Positions 24,552 through 33,741 are shown, counted from the stretch's first letter. The stretch: 64,000 nt of DNA from Kaistella sp. SH40-3 (GCF_030686865.1 NZ_JAQYUS010000004.1:279552-343551), one strand, 5' to 3'. Notes: generated from the sequence alone by a model not told the origin. Program-made: numbers and translations.

Positions 24552-25970
24552 TTAAATTGAAGTTGCTTTTTTAACGGCCATTTTCAGCGCATTCAGTTTA
24601 TTATTGACTTCCTGCAATTCATTTTCTGCCGTAGATTTCGCCACGATTCCAGCGCCGGCTTGATAATAAAGCGTGTTGTTTTTACTTAAAAAAGTTCGGA
24701 TCATAATCGCCTGATTACAACTTCCATCGAAACCGACAAAACCGATACAACCTCCATAAAAGGAGCGCGAAGTTTTTTCGTAAGAATCAATTAATTCCAT
24801 GGCTTTATATTTAGGCGCACCACTCAAAGTTCCCTGCGGAAAAGTGGTGGCAATCATTTCATAAGGATTTTGATTTTCAGAAACTTCGGCCGTAACTTCG
24901 CTTACCAAATGAATGACGTGAGAAAAAAACTGGACTTCTTTTAATTTCGTCACTGTGGTATTTTTTCCACAAATGCTTAGATCATTTCTTGCCAAATCAA
25001 CCAACATCGTGTGTTCTGCAATTTCTTTCGCATCTTTCTTTAATTCTTCGGCAGCATCTAAATCTTTTTGAACTTCTCCTGTTCTTTTAAAAGTTCCGGC
25101 AATCGGGTGAATAATGGCTTTTCCATTTTTAATAATCAATTGACTTTCAGGGCTTGAACCCATTAATTTATAATCTCCGTAATCGAAATAAAATAAATAA
25201 GGCGAAGGATTAATATGTCGCAAAGCACGATAAACATTAAATTCATCTCCATTAAATTTCTGTTCGAATCTTCTGCTCAAAACCAGTTGAAAAACATCAC
25301 CACGGAAACAGTGTTTCTTTGCAGTTTCCACTAATTCGCGATATTCTTCATCTTTTAAATTTGAAGTTTCATAATCGGTAATTTTAAATGGAAAAATGGG
25401 AGCGTTTTTCTGGTTGATCAAATTTTCGATTTCGATGGTATTCGATTTTAGTCCATCAATCTTATTTTCGATGATGAACATTTCATCGTTATAATGGTTG
25501 ATTGCAATCACGTATTGATAAAGGCGATAACGCAATAATGGAATTTTATTTTCCTCTGAAAGTTCTTTAAATTTTATATTTTCAAAAAACGGAATCGCAT
25601 CATAACTCGTATATCCGAAAAATCCCTGCGCCGATTTCCCGATTTCTTTAGATGGTTCTTCGCAAACAAAACATTTGGTAAAATCATTGAGTAATTCACT
25701 TAACTTTTCTTTTTTTAAAGCGATCTTTTGTGGATTTCCAAGAGGAAATTTAGTTTCTGCTTCCTCAAAATTTCGGATTTCGATTCCCGCAACTGCATTG
25801 ATGGCGATAAAAGAAAAGTTGTTATCGGTATTTTGATTTCCGGCACTTTCCAGCAAAATTGTATCACGAAATTTATCACGAAGTCGAAGGTAAATTCCGA
25901 CCGGCGTGAAAAGATCGCTCATCACCGATTTGATGGTTGTTTTGATGTTAACAGTTTGATTAAATTCCAT
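24552..25970 (-). CDS. trpE: Anthranilate synthase component I
   Basis: Makes anthranilate from chorismate. The 472-residue protein has the tryptophan feedback-site motif LLESAG near residue 40 and GFFGYTSYDAI. The chorismate-binding domain carries SRRFEQKF, SSPESQL, HPIAGTFKRTG, DLARNDLS and PQGTLSGAPKYKAMELID. The LLES motif supports end-product inhibition by tryptophan. It is the first structural gene after the trpL attenuator. Confidence 0.96.
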   Translation of the reverse strand: MEFNQTVNIKTTIKSVMSDLFTPVGIYLRLRDKFRDTILLESAGNQNTDNNFSFIAINAVAGIEIRNFEEAETKFPLGNPQKIALKKEKLSELLNDFTKCFVCEEPSKEIGKSAQGFFGYTSYDAIPFFENIKFKELSEENKIPLLRYRLYQYVIAINHYNDEMFIIENKIDGLKSNTIEIENLINQKNAPIFPFKITDYETSNLKDEEYRELVETAKKHCFRGDVFQLVLSRRFEQKFNGDEFNVYRALRHINPSPYLFYFDYGDYKLMGSSPESQLIIKNGKAIIHPIAGTFKRTGEVQKDLDAAEELKKDAKEIAEHTMLVDLARNDLSICGKNTTVTKLKEVQFFSHVIHLVSEVTAEVSENQNPYEMIATTFPQGTLSGAPKYKAMELIDSYEKTSRSFYGGCIGFVGFDGSCNQAIMIRTFLSKNNTLYYQAGAGIVAKSTAENELQEVNNKLNALKMAVKKATSI

Positions 25971-25991
25971 GATATTTTTTAAAATTTAGAT

Positions 25992-26031
25992 AAAAAAAAA
26001 AGACCTTAACGAGTCACGTCAAAGTCTTTTT
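25992..26031 (-). terminator. trp attenuator terminator
   Basis: On the minus strand a continuous 14-bp stem (26030-26017 with 26011-25998, two G-U pairs) closes a 5-nt loop and runs straight into ten T (26001-25992). It lies 34 bases after the trpL stop and 22 bases before the trpE ATG. The left arm segment AGACTTTGA (26027-26019) can pair instead with TCAAAAGGGTCT (26078-26067) at the end of trpL, which would prevent the stem from forming. Confidence 0.88.
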
Positions 26032-26064
26032 ATATGTTTTTACAAACAGAATACAAGATTTGCT

Positions 26065-26121
26065 TCAGACCCTTTTGAAGTTTGAATGATGCCACCAAGT
26101 AATGTTTGTTCTTGTTTTCAT
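26065..26121 (-). CDS. trpL: trp leader peptide, 18 residues with tandem Trp codons
   Basis: From ATG 26121 the minus strand encodes MKTRTNITWWHHSNFKRV and a TGA stop. Two adjacent UGG codons (positions 9 and 10) are followed by two His codons. In attenuation, a ribosome stalled at the Trp codons leaves the end of trpL free to pair with the terminator's left arm and allow trpE expression. A ribosome that reaches the stop covers that region and the terminator forms. The leader lies between a consensus promoter and the terminator, as expected. It is too short to be found by ordinary gene calling. Confidence 0.9.
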   Translation of the reverse strand: MKTRTNITWWHHSNFKRV

Positions 26122-26203
26122 TTGTATAGAAATGTTTTTTTTATTGTCAAATGGAACGGTCAATATTCTACTGAAGAAATATTTTATCCGCATTTCATTG
26201 GAG

Positions 26204-26233
26204 CAAATATATAAATGTTTTTTTTATCTGCAA
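26204..26233 (-). promoter_or_regulatory. trp operon promoter
   Basis: TTG (26233-26231), a spacer of exactly 19 bases, then TATATTTG (26211-26204): a perfect match to the Bacteroidota consensus TTG-N19-TAnnTTTG. Transcription should begin near 26198, giving a leader of about 230 nt before trpE. Confidence 0.85.
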
Positions 26234-26285
26234 GTAATTTTTAAAATAATTAGTAATTATCTAACAATTCAAATCCTTCTTTTGT

Positions 26286-26421
26286 AACCGCAAAAGTAGC
26301 AAAAGACATATAAATTAAAAAGGTTTTCAAAAGAGTGCAAAATGGTAAAGTCGTTATTTCATGTGACTTTTGTAAACTTTTGATTCATTTTAACGTAAAA
26401 CTTTTGTCTCTTTTGCGGTTT
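26286..26421. repeat. 136-bp element with terminal inverted repeats (copy 1)
   Basis: It begins aaccgcaaaagtagcaaaaga and ends acttttgtctcttttgcggtt, so the ends are inverted copies. The inside is A/T-rich with cttttgtaaacttttgattcat. A second copy of nearly the same length, with the same ends, lies at 40827-40964. There is no coding capacity. It fills the gap between the trp promoter and the efflux operon. Confidence 0.75.
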
Positions 26422-26441
26422 AATAAAAATTACACAGTTAT

Positions 26442-27566
26442 TTACTCTTCTACATTTTTCAGCGCCATTAATAATTGATAAGCGCCTTTGGTCACAAACT
26501 TTTTACTTCTATTTTCATCTTTAAAGTTTAAAAGTTCTGTAAAACCATTTTCAGCATTTCCTATTTCTACGGGAAACATTTTGTAGGTTTTGGGTTTAAC
26601 TTCTTCAAAAATGTATTGTTTTTCTTCCCAAGTTACGATGGCGTCATCGGGAATTACGATGCCTTCTTCCGAATCGGCTTCCATTTCTGCGTTCATAAAA
26701 GTTCCCGGAAGTAATTGCAAACTGTTATCGACAAAATGACAATGAATCAAAACACTTCGGTCAGCGGAGAAATCTTTACCGATGATAAAGACGCGGGCTT
26801 CATATTTTTTTGTAGGATTTTGATTGGTAAAAGCGAAAACTTTCTGACCTACTTTAATCTTACTTAAATCCTTTTCAAAAACCTTTAAAGCCAAATGTAA
26901 ATCACCAGTATTGACGATATCGAACATTTTATCCATCGGCGAAACGTATTGTCCGATATTTACATTTACGGTAGAAATATATCCTGAAATTGGCGAAGTT
27001 ACGGCAAAGGATCGGCGAATATTATTGGCGTTTAAAGAACCAGGATTAATTCCCATTGCACTTAATTTCTGCGCCATTCCTTTCATCATTATATTTTGAT
27101 TTTGGCTTTCGTTAAAGGCTTTTTGAGTCACCTTATCAGAACTGGCTTTGTTCTCGTTTAAATCTTTCTGGCGCGAATAATCCTGTTGTGCGTATTGTAA
27201 ATTCGATTTTGCCAAGAGATAATCCTGCTGCAATTGCACCAATTCGGGATTTTCTAAAGTTGCTAAAGTCTGTCCTTTAGAAACATAATTTCCAGGCATA
27301 AATATCGAGACTCGCACGTAACCGCCGCTTGGTGCGGAAACACTTGCCATTCCTTGCGGCGGAACATCGATCTGTCCGGTGAGCATAATTTTATGCGCAA
27401 TATCGAGGTTATTTAAAGTGCTAGTTTCAACGCCCGAATTTTTGATTTGTAAATCGGTTAAAGAAACCTGATCTCCAACGACGGTGCCGATTTCTTCCTG
27501 AACCACTTCTTCTTTGGAACAGGAAAAAATCATGAGGCTTAAAAATATTAAAAGTACTTTTTTCAT
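26442..27566 (-). CDS. RND efflux periplasmic adaptor (CzcB/CusB type), lipoprotein
   Basis: A 374-residue membrane-fusion protein that links the RND pump to the outer-membrane channel. From the ATG at 27566 the N-terminus MKKVLLIFLSLMIFSCSKEE is a lipoprotein signal with a Cys lipobox. Beta-barrel and lipoyl parts include GQIDVPPQGMASVSAPSGGYV, IFMPGNYVSKGQTLATLENPEL, a helical hairpin (about 130-185) and SPISGYISTVNVNIGQYVSP. An earlier ATG at 27596 would overlap the cytochrome gene and delay the signal peptide. It is the last gene of the efflux operon. Confidence 0.87.
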   Translation of the reverse strand: MKKVLLIFLSLMIFSCSKEEVVQEEIGTVVGDQVSLTDLQIKNSGVETSTLNNLDIAHKIMLTGQIDVPPQGMASVSAPSGGYVRVSIFMPGNYVSKGQTLATLENPELVQLQQDYLLAKSNLQYAQQDYSRQKDLNENKASSDKVTQKAFNESQNQNIMMKGMAQKLSAMGINPGSLNANNIRRSFAVTSPISGYISTVNVNIGQYVSPMDKMFDIVNTGDLHLALKVFEKDLSKIKVGQKVFAFTNQNPTKKYEARVFIIGKDFSADRSVLIHCHFVDNSLQLLPGTFMNAEMEADSEEGIVIPDDAIVTWEEKQYIFEEVKPKTYKMFPVEIGNAENGFTELLNFKDENRSKKFVTKGAYQLLMALKNVEE

Positions 27567-27582
27567 TTTAAAAATTTTGTTA

Positions 27583-28152
27583 TTAAGATTCACCACCGAT
27601 CATTTTTGAGGTGATTCCTTTTCGATTTGTATTTTCAGAAATGGCAATTCCGCCGAAGTGTAAAAGAACGAAAATCGGCATCCAGTAAACAGCGAGTTTA
27701 TGAGTAGTTTCTGCTAGATTGGAAAGTGATTCTGAGCCGATCTCAAATTTTAAAATACTACCAGTAATTATTTGAACGGCTATTAAAACGTAAAATCCGA
27801 CGTAGATAAAACCTTGAAATTTCTCTTTAGCAGAAGTTGTTTTTAGGAAAGGATTCGGAAATCTAATTCCTTTGACGATCATGTAAATTATTCTGGCTAT
27901 AAAGGCAAAAGTAATGACATAAGCAGCGTAAACATGCCATTGAAACATAGGATCCTGAATGGAATGAACGATGGTTCGAAGACTTTGTTTGTCTAGATTT
28001 AAACTTTGAATTTGTGCATTTTTATTCATAGCCTCAGAAATTACGGCTTTGCTCATCCACACAATTCGGAGAAATCCGGTGGTAAATAAAACCAGAATTC
28101 CCAGTGCAAAAATCCAGTGAAGGACGCGGTGAAGGACGGTATATGTTTTCAT
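27583..28152 (-). CDS. Cytochrome b561-family membrane protein
   Basis: A 189-residue protein with four membrane helices (LHRVLHWIFALGILVLFTTG, FQWHVYAAYVITFAFIARI, GFIYVGFYVLIAVQIITGS, VYWMPIFVLLHFGGIAI). His residues in the helices (HRVLHW, QWHVYA, THKLAVYW, LLHFGG) are placed to hold two b-type haems. It resembles the cytochrome b561 / Ni-Fe hydrogenase b-subunit superfamily. It lies between the TolC-like and adaptor genes of a metal efflux operon, 16 bases from each neighbour, so it may link electron transfer to metal handling; that role is inferred. Confidence 0.82.
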   Translation of the reverse strand: MKTYTVLHRVLHWIFALGILVLFTTGFLRIVWMSKAVISEAMNKNAQIQSLNLDKQSLRTIVHSIQDPMFQWHVYAAYVITFAFIARIIYMIVKGIRFPNPFLKTTSAKEKFQGFIYVGFYVLIAVQIITGSILKFEIGSESLSNLAETTHKLAVYWMPIFVLLHFGGIAISENTNRKGITSKMIGGES

Positions 28153-28167
28153 TTTGTTTATTTTAAA

Positions 28168-29391
28168 TTATTGTTGCGTTAAATTATTTAACTGAATTAT
28201 TTTCTCATTCAGCAATTTTTGCGTGTCGATGAGTTTGTTTTGAATGTCTAAACTTTGGTTGATTAAAATAGACCATTCCAAATAGTTGATTTCACCTTCA
28301 TAATACAATCGGTTTGCAGTTTTCATAATGGTCTCTGCATTTTTTAAACCTTTGGATTTGTAATAATCAGTTTCACTTTTTAGTTTTTCATACTCACCGA
28401 AAAGTGTTGCATGTTGATTTTTTAGATTTTTAGAACCGAGTTCATAGTTGTTTTCTGCAATGAGTTGGTTGATTTTCTGACCTTCAATTAATGATTTCTG
28501 CGCTCCGTTAAAAAGTGGAATTCCCACGCCAATCATGCCGGAATGAAAACGTGCTGATCTTTCATAAAACTGATCATCTGCGCCAGTTCCGTACATGCTG
28601 GAATTATTATACCCAATATTGAACGTCGGCAAAAGTTTGGATTTCTCTGCATTTAGTTTGGCCACTTCTATTGCTTTCTGCTGTTCCAATTGTTTTAAAA
28701 CGATGGGATTTCCAGCGTAATTTATATCTTGATTCGGACCATTTATTTCATAGAAATTTGAATTTTCGTTTGAATACATTGTTTCATCATTGATCAAATA
28801 ATTGAACTGATAAAGGGAAACTTCACGGTCTTTCTTCAAATTTGCCAACTGAATTTCTGCCTGACTTCTGTAATTTTCTGCCGTGGTTTTTTCCAGAATA
28901 TTGCTTTCTCCTTTTTTCAGTCGAAGTTCGGCGCGTTTGTAATAATTGGTATAAATGGAATCGGCTCTCAACAGCAATTTTTCTTTTTCAGTCTGATAAT
29001 TGAGTTCATTGTAAATCAAAGCAATTTCTCTTTTCAATTGCCATTTTTGAACATCTAAATTCAGCATGGAGTTTTTCCATTCTTCCATTAAAACCTGTTT
29101 CTGACTGTTGTAAAAACCAGGTAATCTGAAAGTTTGATTCACTGAAAACTTAGTATCCGTGTAAGCGGAAACAAATTGCCCGATTTCTCCGGAAACATTG
29201 AGCGGATCGATTACGGCAGCAGATTTTTTGATCTTGTCCTGATAATCGATTCGAAGTTGTCCGTTTTTTAAATTGAGATTATTTTTAAAGGCTTTTTCAT
29301 AGGCCGATTCCAGGGAAATCGGTGTTTGTGCTTTCTGTTGAATTGCAATCAAAACTGAAAATGCTGTTATTATTTTTATAAGTTGTTTCAT
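28168..29391 (-). CDS. TolC-family outer-membrane efflux protein (CzcC/CusC type)
   Basis: A 407-residue outer-membrane channel subunit. The signal peptide ends SVLIAIQQKAQ. Long amphipathic helices and repeat symmetry follow: SLESAYEKAFKNNLNLKNGQ in the first half and NAEKSKLLPTFNIGYNNSS with MIGVGIPLFNG in the second. The end IIQLNNLTQQ lacks extra domains. It should trimerise and connect the adaptor and pump to the outside. Its stop is 16 bases before the cytochrome gene. A hairpin repeat lies between it and the pump gene. Confidence 0.87.
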   Translation of the reverse strand: MKQLIKIITAFSVLIAIQQKAQTPISLESAYEKAFKNNLNLKNGQLRIDYQDKIKKSAAVIDPLNVSGEIGQFVSAYTDTKFSVNQTFRLPGFYNSQKQVLMEEWKNSMLNLDVQKWQLKREIALIYNELNYQTEKEKLLLRADSIYTNYYKRAELRLKKGESNILEKTTAENYRSQAEIQLANLKKDREVSLYQFNYLINDETMYSNENSNFYEINGPNQDINYAGNPIVLKQLEQQKAIEVAKLNAEKSKLLPTFNIGYNNSSMYGTGADDQFYERSARFHSGMIGVGIPLFNGAQKSLIEGQKINQLIAENNYELGSKNLKNQHATLFGEYEKLKSETDYYKSKGLKNAETIMKTANRLYYEGEINYLEWSILINQSLDIQNKLIDTQKLLNEKIIQLNNLTQQ

Positions 29392-29430
29392 CTTTTTAAA
29401 TTTAATTAAAGTCTCTTGATTTAGCGAAAA

Positions 29431-29535
29431 TCTGCAGCCCGACTTGAGCGGAGCTCTTTTTTATTGGTGGCTGAGCTTGTCGAAGCCAGCAATAAAAAAA
29501 GCGGGAGCGGAAGGCGGAATTGTCTGCCCAAATAA
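29431..29535. repeat. Dispersed hairpin repeat, copy E3
   Basis: It begins ctgcagcccgacttgagcgg and ends gcggaattgtctgccca. The arms cttttttattggtggct and agccagcaataaaaaaag form a long near-perfect stem. The terminal GCAG/CTGC pair is followed on both sides by the CC context shared with copies E1 and E4. It interrupts the spacer between the pump and channel genes. Confidence 0.8.
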
Positions 29536-29540
29536 TTATT

Positions 29541-32500
29541 TTATTCATCGTAACCATCTTCTTCGGCACTTATTTCTACAATTTTTTTACGTCGGTCCGG
29601 GAAATGTTCTTCGAACCAAATGTAAATTAGGGGCAACAAATAGAGCGTGAGGAACGTGGCCAAGAGCAATCCGCCGATGACGACTGTTGCTAAAGGTCTT
29701 TGAACTTCTGCGCCTTCGCCTTGACTTAAAGCCATCGGTAAAAAGCCGAGTGAGGCGACTAAAGCGGTCATTAAAACCGGACGCAATCTTGTTCTTCCAC
29801 CAATTTTTACGACGTCTTTTAAATCGGAATGATGTAATTTCTGACGGTTAAATTCGGCGATTAAAACGATTCCATTGAGTACGGCAACTCCGAAAAGTGC
29901 GATGAAACCGACGCCGGCGGAAATACTGAAATTCATTCCACGGATCCAAAGCGACATAATGCCGCCAATCATAGAAAGTGGAATTGCAGAGAAAATGAGC
30001 AAACCATATTTCACGGAATTAAAGGCGAAATATAGCATGAGTAAGATCAGCAGTAAACTGATTGGAACCGCGATCATCAAACGGGATTTCGCATGTTGAA
30101 GGTTTTCAAAAGTTCCTCCGTAAGAAATTGAATATCCGGGTGGAAGTTTGAAATCTTTTTCAACCACTTTCTGTAAATCTTCTACGGTCGACTGAATATC
30201 ACGATTTCTGACATTGAAGCCGACGATAATTCTTCGCTGAGCATTTTCCCTTTGGATTTGATTGACGCTTTCTTTGAGTTCCACGGAAGCCACGGTGCTC
30301 AACGGAATTTCAGTTCCTAAAGGTGTTGAAATTAAAAGATTGTTGACGTCATCTACATTTTTTCTTTGTTCGCCATCTAAACGAACAACCAAATCAAATT
30401 TCTTCTCGCCTTCGAAAACAGAACCGGTTGATTGTCCCGCAAATGCAGTGTTGACGATATTGTTGACGTCTTCAACATTTAATCCGAACTGCGAAAGCGC
30501 TTCTCTTTTGTAGGAAATCACGATTTGCGGCATTCCGGAAATTGGTTCTACGTAAATATTTTGAGCGCCATCAATTTTCTTAGAAATCTCACCTAATTTT
30601 TCGGCATACACTTTTAAAGTATCGAGATCTTCACCGTAAATTTTACAAACAACATCTTGTCTTGCTCCCGTCATGAGTTCGTTAAAACGCATAGCGACAG
30701 GATATTGGAAAGAATACGTTACGCCGACCAGATTTTTCTTTAATTCGGCGGACATCTTTTCCGATAACTCATTATAAGTTGTAGCAGATGTCCATTCTTT
30801 GCGAGGTTTTAAGATGATCATCATATCACTTGCATCTATTGGCATTGGATCGGTTGGGATTTCACTGCTTCCGGTTTTCCCGACAATCTTTTCGATTTCC
30901 GGGAATTTCTTCATTAATATTTTAGAAGATTTCTGGACTGCATCAGTTGATGTTTTAAGATTACTTCCTGGTAAAACTCTCGTATCAACAGCAAAATCTC
31001 CTTCCGGCAGCGAGGGAATAAATTCGCCACCCAATCTCGACATTACGAATAAAGAGATGAAAAACATACCGACCACACTAAAGAAAACCAGATTTGGAAC
31101 CTTTAAAACCAGATTTAAAGTACGGTGATAAAAGGCTTCAAACTTTTCCATCATTCTATCTGAAAAGTTTTTCTTTAAATCTATCTTTTTAGATAAAAAC
31201 AAAGAACTCATCATTGGAATGTACGTCAGAGAAAGGATAAATGCTCCAAGCAAAGCAAAGATGACGGTTTGTGCCATCGGTTTAAACATCTTTCCTTCAA
31301 TTCCCTGTAAAGTCAAAATCGGCAGGTACACAATCAGAATTATGATCTGACCGAAAACCGCAGAGTTCATCATGGTACTGGACGAAGTATACACTTCGCG
31401 ATCCATAAATTCCTGGGAAATTTTCTTGTCCTGAAACTTGGTCAAATGCTTGAACCGATGCAGAATCGCTTCCACAATTATGACCGCTCCATCGACAATC
31501 AATCCAAAATCCAGCGCTCCTAAACTCATTAAGTTTCCGGAAACACCGAAAATATTCATCATGATAATGGCGAAAAGCATTGCCAAAGGAATAACCGACG
31601 CAACAAGAAGTCCAGCACGGAAATTTCCAAGAAATAAAACCAAGACAAATATGACGATTAGCGCCCCCTCCAATAAGTTTTTACCTACCGTACTAATGGC
31701 ATTATTCACCATTTTGGTTCGGTCCAGAAACGCATCGATTTTCACTCCTTCCGGCAGCGTTTTTTGAATTTCTTCAATCCTGGTTTTTACGTCTTTAATG
31801 ACTTCATTGGAGTTTGCGCCTTTCATCATCATTACGACGGCACCGGCAACTTCGCCGTCGCCGTTGTAGGTCATCGCACCGTAACGGATGGCTTTTCCGT
31901 ATTGAACTTTACCGATGTTTTTAATGAGAATTGGCGTTCCATCAGCCAGATTTTTGACGACCGTATTTTCAATATCCGGAATTTGATTCATCAAACCTTC
32001 TGTTCTGATAAATAAAACGCTGGGGCCTTTTTCAATATAAGCACCACCGGTATTTTGATTGTTCTTTTGTAAGGCATCAAAAACTTCGGTGATCGTAACG
32101 CCCATCGATTTTAAAATGGCGGGATTTACGGCAACTTCATATTGTTTTAAATAGCCACCAAAACTGGCAACATCAGCAACTCCGGGCGTTCCGAGTAATT
32201 GTCGGCGAACAATCCAATCCTGAATGGTTCGGAGTTCCATGGGATTGTATCGATGCTCGTAGCCTTTTTTCGGACGGACAACATATTGGTAAATTTCCCC
32301 TAAACCCGTGGAAATTGGCGCCATTTGCGGAACTCCTAAACTTACAGGAATATCTTTCGAGACTTGTTGAAGCCGTTCTGCAACTTGTTGACGAGCCGAC
32401 ATTAAATCGATATCGTCATGAAAGACAATCGTAATCACCGATAAACCAAAACGCGAGAAACTTCGCATTTCCTTAATTCCCTGAATATTATAATTGATCT

Positions 32501-32711
32501 GTTCTAAAGGAAAAGTAATAAACCGTTCGACATCCGGCGCACCCAAACTTGGCGAAACGGTGATGATTTGAACCTGATTATCAGTGATATCAGGAACCGC
32601 ATCAATAGGTAGATTTCTGAGTTCAAACAATCCATAAATAATTAAACCAAGCGTCATTAAAATGATGATCAGTTTATTTTTTATGGAAAATTCTATTATT
32701 TTATTAAGCAT
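29541..32711 (-). CDS. Heavy-metal RND efflux pump, CzcA type
   Basis: A 1056-residue proton-driven inner-membrane pump of the HME-RND family. It starts MLNKIIEFSIKNKLIIILM, then FELRNLPIDAVPDITDNQVQI. Twelve membrane helices are arranged as 1+5 and 1+5 around two large periplasmic loops. The fourth helix reads GALDFGLIVDGAVIIVEA, with the two Asp and one Glu that mark the Co/Zn/Cd/Ni (CzcA) branch and not the Cu/Ag (CusA) branch. The second half has GGIMSLWIRGMNFSISAGVGF. A 47-base gap separates it from the upstream DUF2231-like gene. Confidence 0.92.
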   Translation of the reverse strand: MLNKIIEFSIKNKLIIILMTLGLIIYGLFELRNLPIDAVPDITDNQVQIITVSPSLGAPDVERFITFPLEQINYNIQGIKEMRSFSRFGLSVITIVFHDDIDLMSARQQVAERLQQVSKDIPVSLGVPQMAPISTGLGEIYQYVVRPKKGYEHRYNPMELRTIQDWIVRRQLLGTPGVADVASFGGYLKQYEVAVNPAILKSMGVTITEVFDALQKNNQNTGGAYIEKGPSVLFIRTEGLMNQIPDIENTVVKNLADGTPILIKNIGKVQYGKAIRYGAMTYNGDGEVAGAVVMMMKGANSNEVIKDVKTRIEEIQKTLPEGVKIDAFLDRTKMVNNAISTVGKNLLEGALIVIFVLVLFLGNFRAGLLVASVIPLAMLFAIIMMNIFGVSGNLMSLGALDFGLIVDGAVIIVEAILHRFKHLTKFQDKKISQEFMDREVYTSSSTMMNSAVFGQIIILIVYLPILTLQGIEGKMFKPMAQTVIFALLGAFILSLTYIPMMSSLFLSKKIDLKKNFSDRMMEKFEAFYHRTLNLVLKVPNLVFFSVVGMFFISLFVMSRLGGEFIPSLPEGDFAVDTRVLPGSNLKTSTDAVQKSSKILMKKFPEIEKIVGKTGSSEIPTDPMPIDASDMMIILKPRKEWTSATTYNELSEKMSAELKKNLVGVTYSFQYPVAMRFNELMTGARQDVVCKIYGEDLDTLKVYAEKLGEISKKIDGAQNIYVEPISGMPQIVISYKREALSQFGLNVEDVNNIVNTAFAGQSTGSVFEGEKKFDLVVRLDGEQRKNVDDVNNLLISTPLGTEIPLSTVASVELKESVNQIQRENAQRRIIVGFNVRNRDIQSTVEDLQKVVEKDFKLPPGYSISYGGTFENLQHAKSRLMIAVPISLLLILLMLYFAFNSVKYGLLIFSAIPLSMIGGIMSLWIRGMNFSISAGVGFIALFGVAVLNGIVLIAEFNRQKLHHSDLKDVVKIGGRTRLRPVLMTALVASLGFLPMALSQGEGAEVQRPLATVVIGGLLLATFLTLYLLPLIYIWFEEHFPDRRKKIVEISAEEDGYDE

Positions 32712-32758
32712 ATTTTTTCTTTAAAAAGTTGCCAGCGCATGATACACTGACAACATTG

Positions 32759-33268
32759 TTAATCATCATGTTTATCACTTTTGGAAGCCGGACCGTTGCC
32801 TTCATAATTTCGATAATCGAAGTCCTGGCCCGTTCTGATTTCGGTATGGCGAATTTCGCCGCCTGTAGTCCCGGCTTTCTTTGCAAAAAATAATGCAACG
32901 ACCGCGAAAATGCCAACAACAAATGGCGCATATTTAGAAATGACTGAATTTCTGAAACTGGCGATGAGCGCAACCAAAGAAATTGCTCCTAAAACATAGG
33001 TTAAGGCTGCGAAAATCTCAGAGACTTCTTCATGTTTTTTTATCAGATTTTCAGCAAGGCCTGCAATTTTTGTTGCAGAATCTTCCGCACCTTCACCCGT
33101 TCCCATGGCAACCATTGAAGTAATGGCTCCAAGAATAAAAATGATATAAGAATTTCGTTTGGTGACTTCTGATTTAGTGAAAATTCCGATAAGAAGTATT
33201 ATAATTCCAACGTCAGGAAATATAATCGGCAAATGGTTTACCACCAAATGCAAATGTAATTCGTCCAT
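32759..33268 (-). CDS. DUF2231-like small membrane protein in the efflux operon
   Basis: A 169-residue protein that begins MDELHLHLVVNHLPIIFPDV, where the HLxxNHxPI pattern resembles the LHPxxVHFPI start of DUF2231 proteins. It has four hydrophobic helices (IIILLIGIF, YIIFILGAITSMVAM, ALTYVLGAISLVALIA, APFVVGIFAVVALFFA), and the C-terminus ends TTGGEIRHTEIRTG. The conserved His residues on helix one suggest haem or metal binding. It lies upstream of the CzcA gene and probably belongs to the operon. Function unknown. Confidence 0.75.
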   Translation of the reverse strand: MDELHLHLVVNHLPIIFPDVGIIILLIGIFTKSEVTKRNSYIIFILGAITSMVAMGTGEGAEDSATKIAGLAENLIKKHEEVSEIFAALTYVLGAISLVALIASFRNSVISKYAPFVVGIFAVVALFFAKKAGTTGGEIRHTEIRTGQDFDYRNYEGNGPASKSDKHDD

Positions 33269-33357
33269 TTTTTTAATTTAAAATTAGACTATACGTAAGG
33301 GTTAATGAATGTCAAAATCGAAAGACTAGACAACATTATTTAGACTGAAATTTTAAA

Positions 33358-33741
33358 TTAAATTTTTGGCGGTTCCCAAATTTTAGAAAATACCGAAGGA
33401 TAGTATTTTTCAGAATACGAAAAATGAGTCGAACGATCCACATAAATGGATTGTTGTAAAATGTTTAAACTTGGACTTTCTGGCGGAATATTGAGATTAA
33501 CAATCGAATTGGAAAAATCATGCGTTTTGAAAGGCAGTTTCATATCCTGTTTGTAATCACTGTCTACAATCTGCTCATCAATATAATGCATCTTAATGAA
33601 GGCATAAATTGACATATCGTGATTCGCCATTTTGTGTGAAATAAAATGCTCAACCAATCTCGGCATTTTCACCAATTGTCTGACCTCACTAAAAGAAGTA
33701 AGATAAGTACACAACAGGAAATAAATAAACCATTTTTTCAC
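33358..33741 (-). CDS. Small exported protein at the head of the efflux operon
   Basis: A 127-residue protein with a hydrophobic N-terminal export segment (MKKWFIYFLLCTYLTSFS). A His-rich conserved part follows: RLVEHFISHKMANHDMSIYAFIKMHYIDE and PFKTHDFSN. The scattered His residues could bind metal, which fits its place as first gene before a metal RND pump. A TAAATTTG -7 box lies at 33753-33746, just before the ATG. No known domain is recognised. Confidence 0.68.
   Translation of the reverse strand: MKKWFIYFLLCTYLTSFSEVRQLVKMPRLVEHFISHKMANHDMSIYAFIKMHYIDEQIVDSDYKQDMKLPFKTHDFSNSIVNLNIPPESPSLNILQQSIYVDRSTHFSYSEKYYPSVFSKIWEPPKI

Noticed and set aside
26102..26287. 61-codon plus-strand frame in the trp leader
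   Set aside because: It is antisense to the trp leader region, where promoter, leader peptide and terminator on the minus strand explain the sequence.
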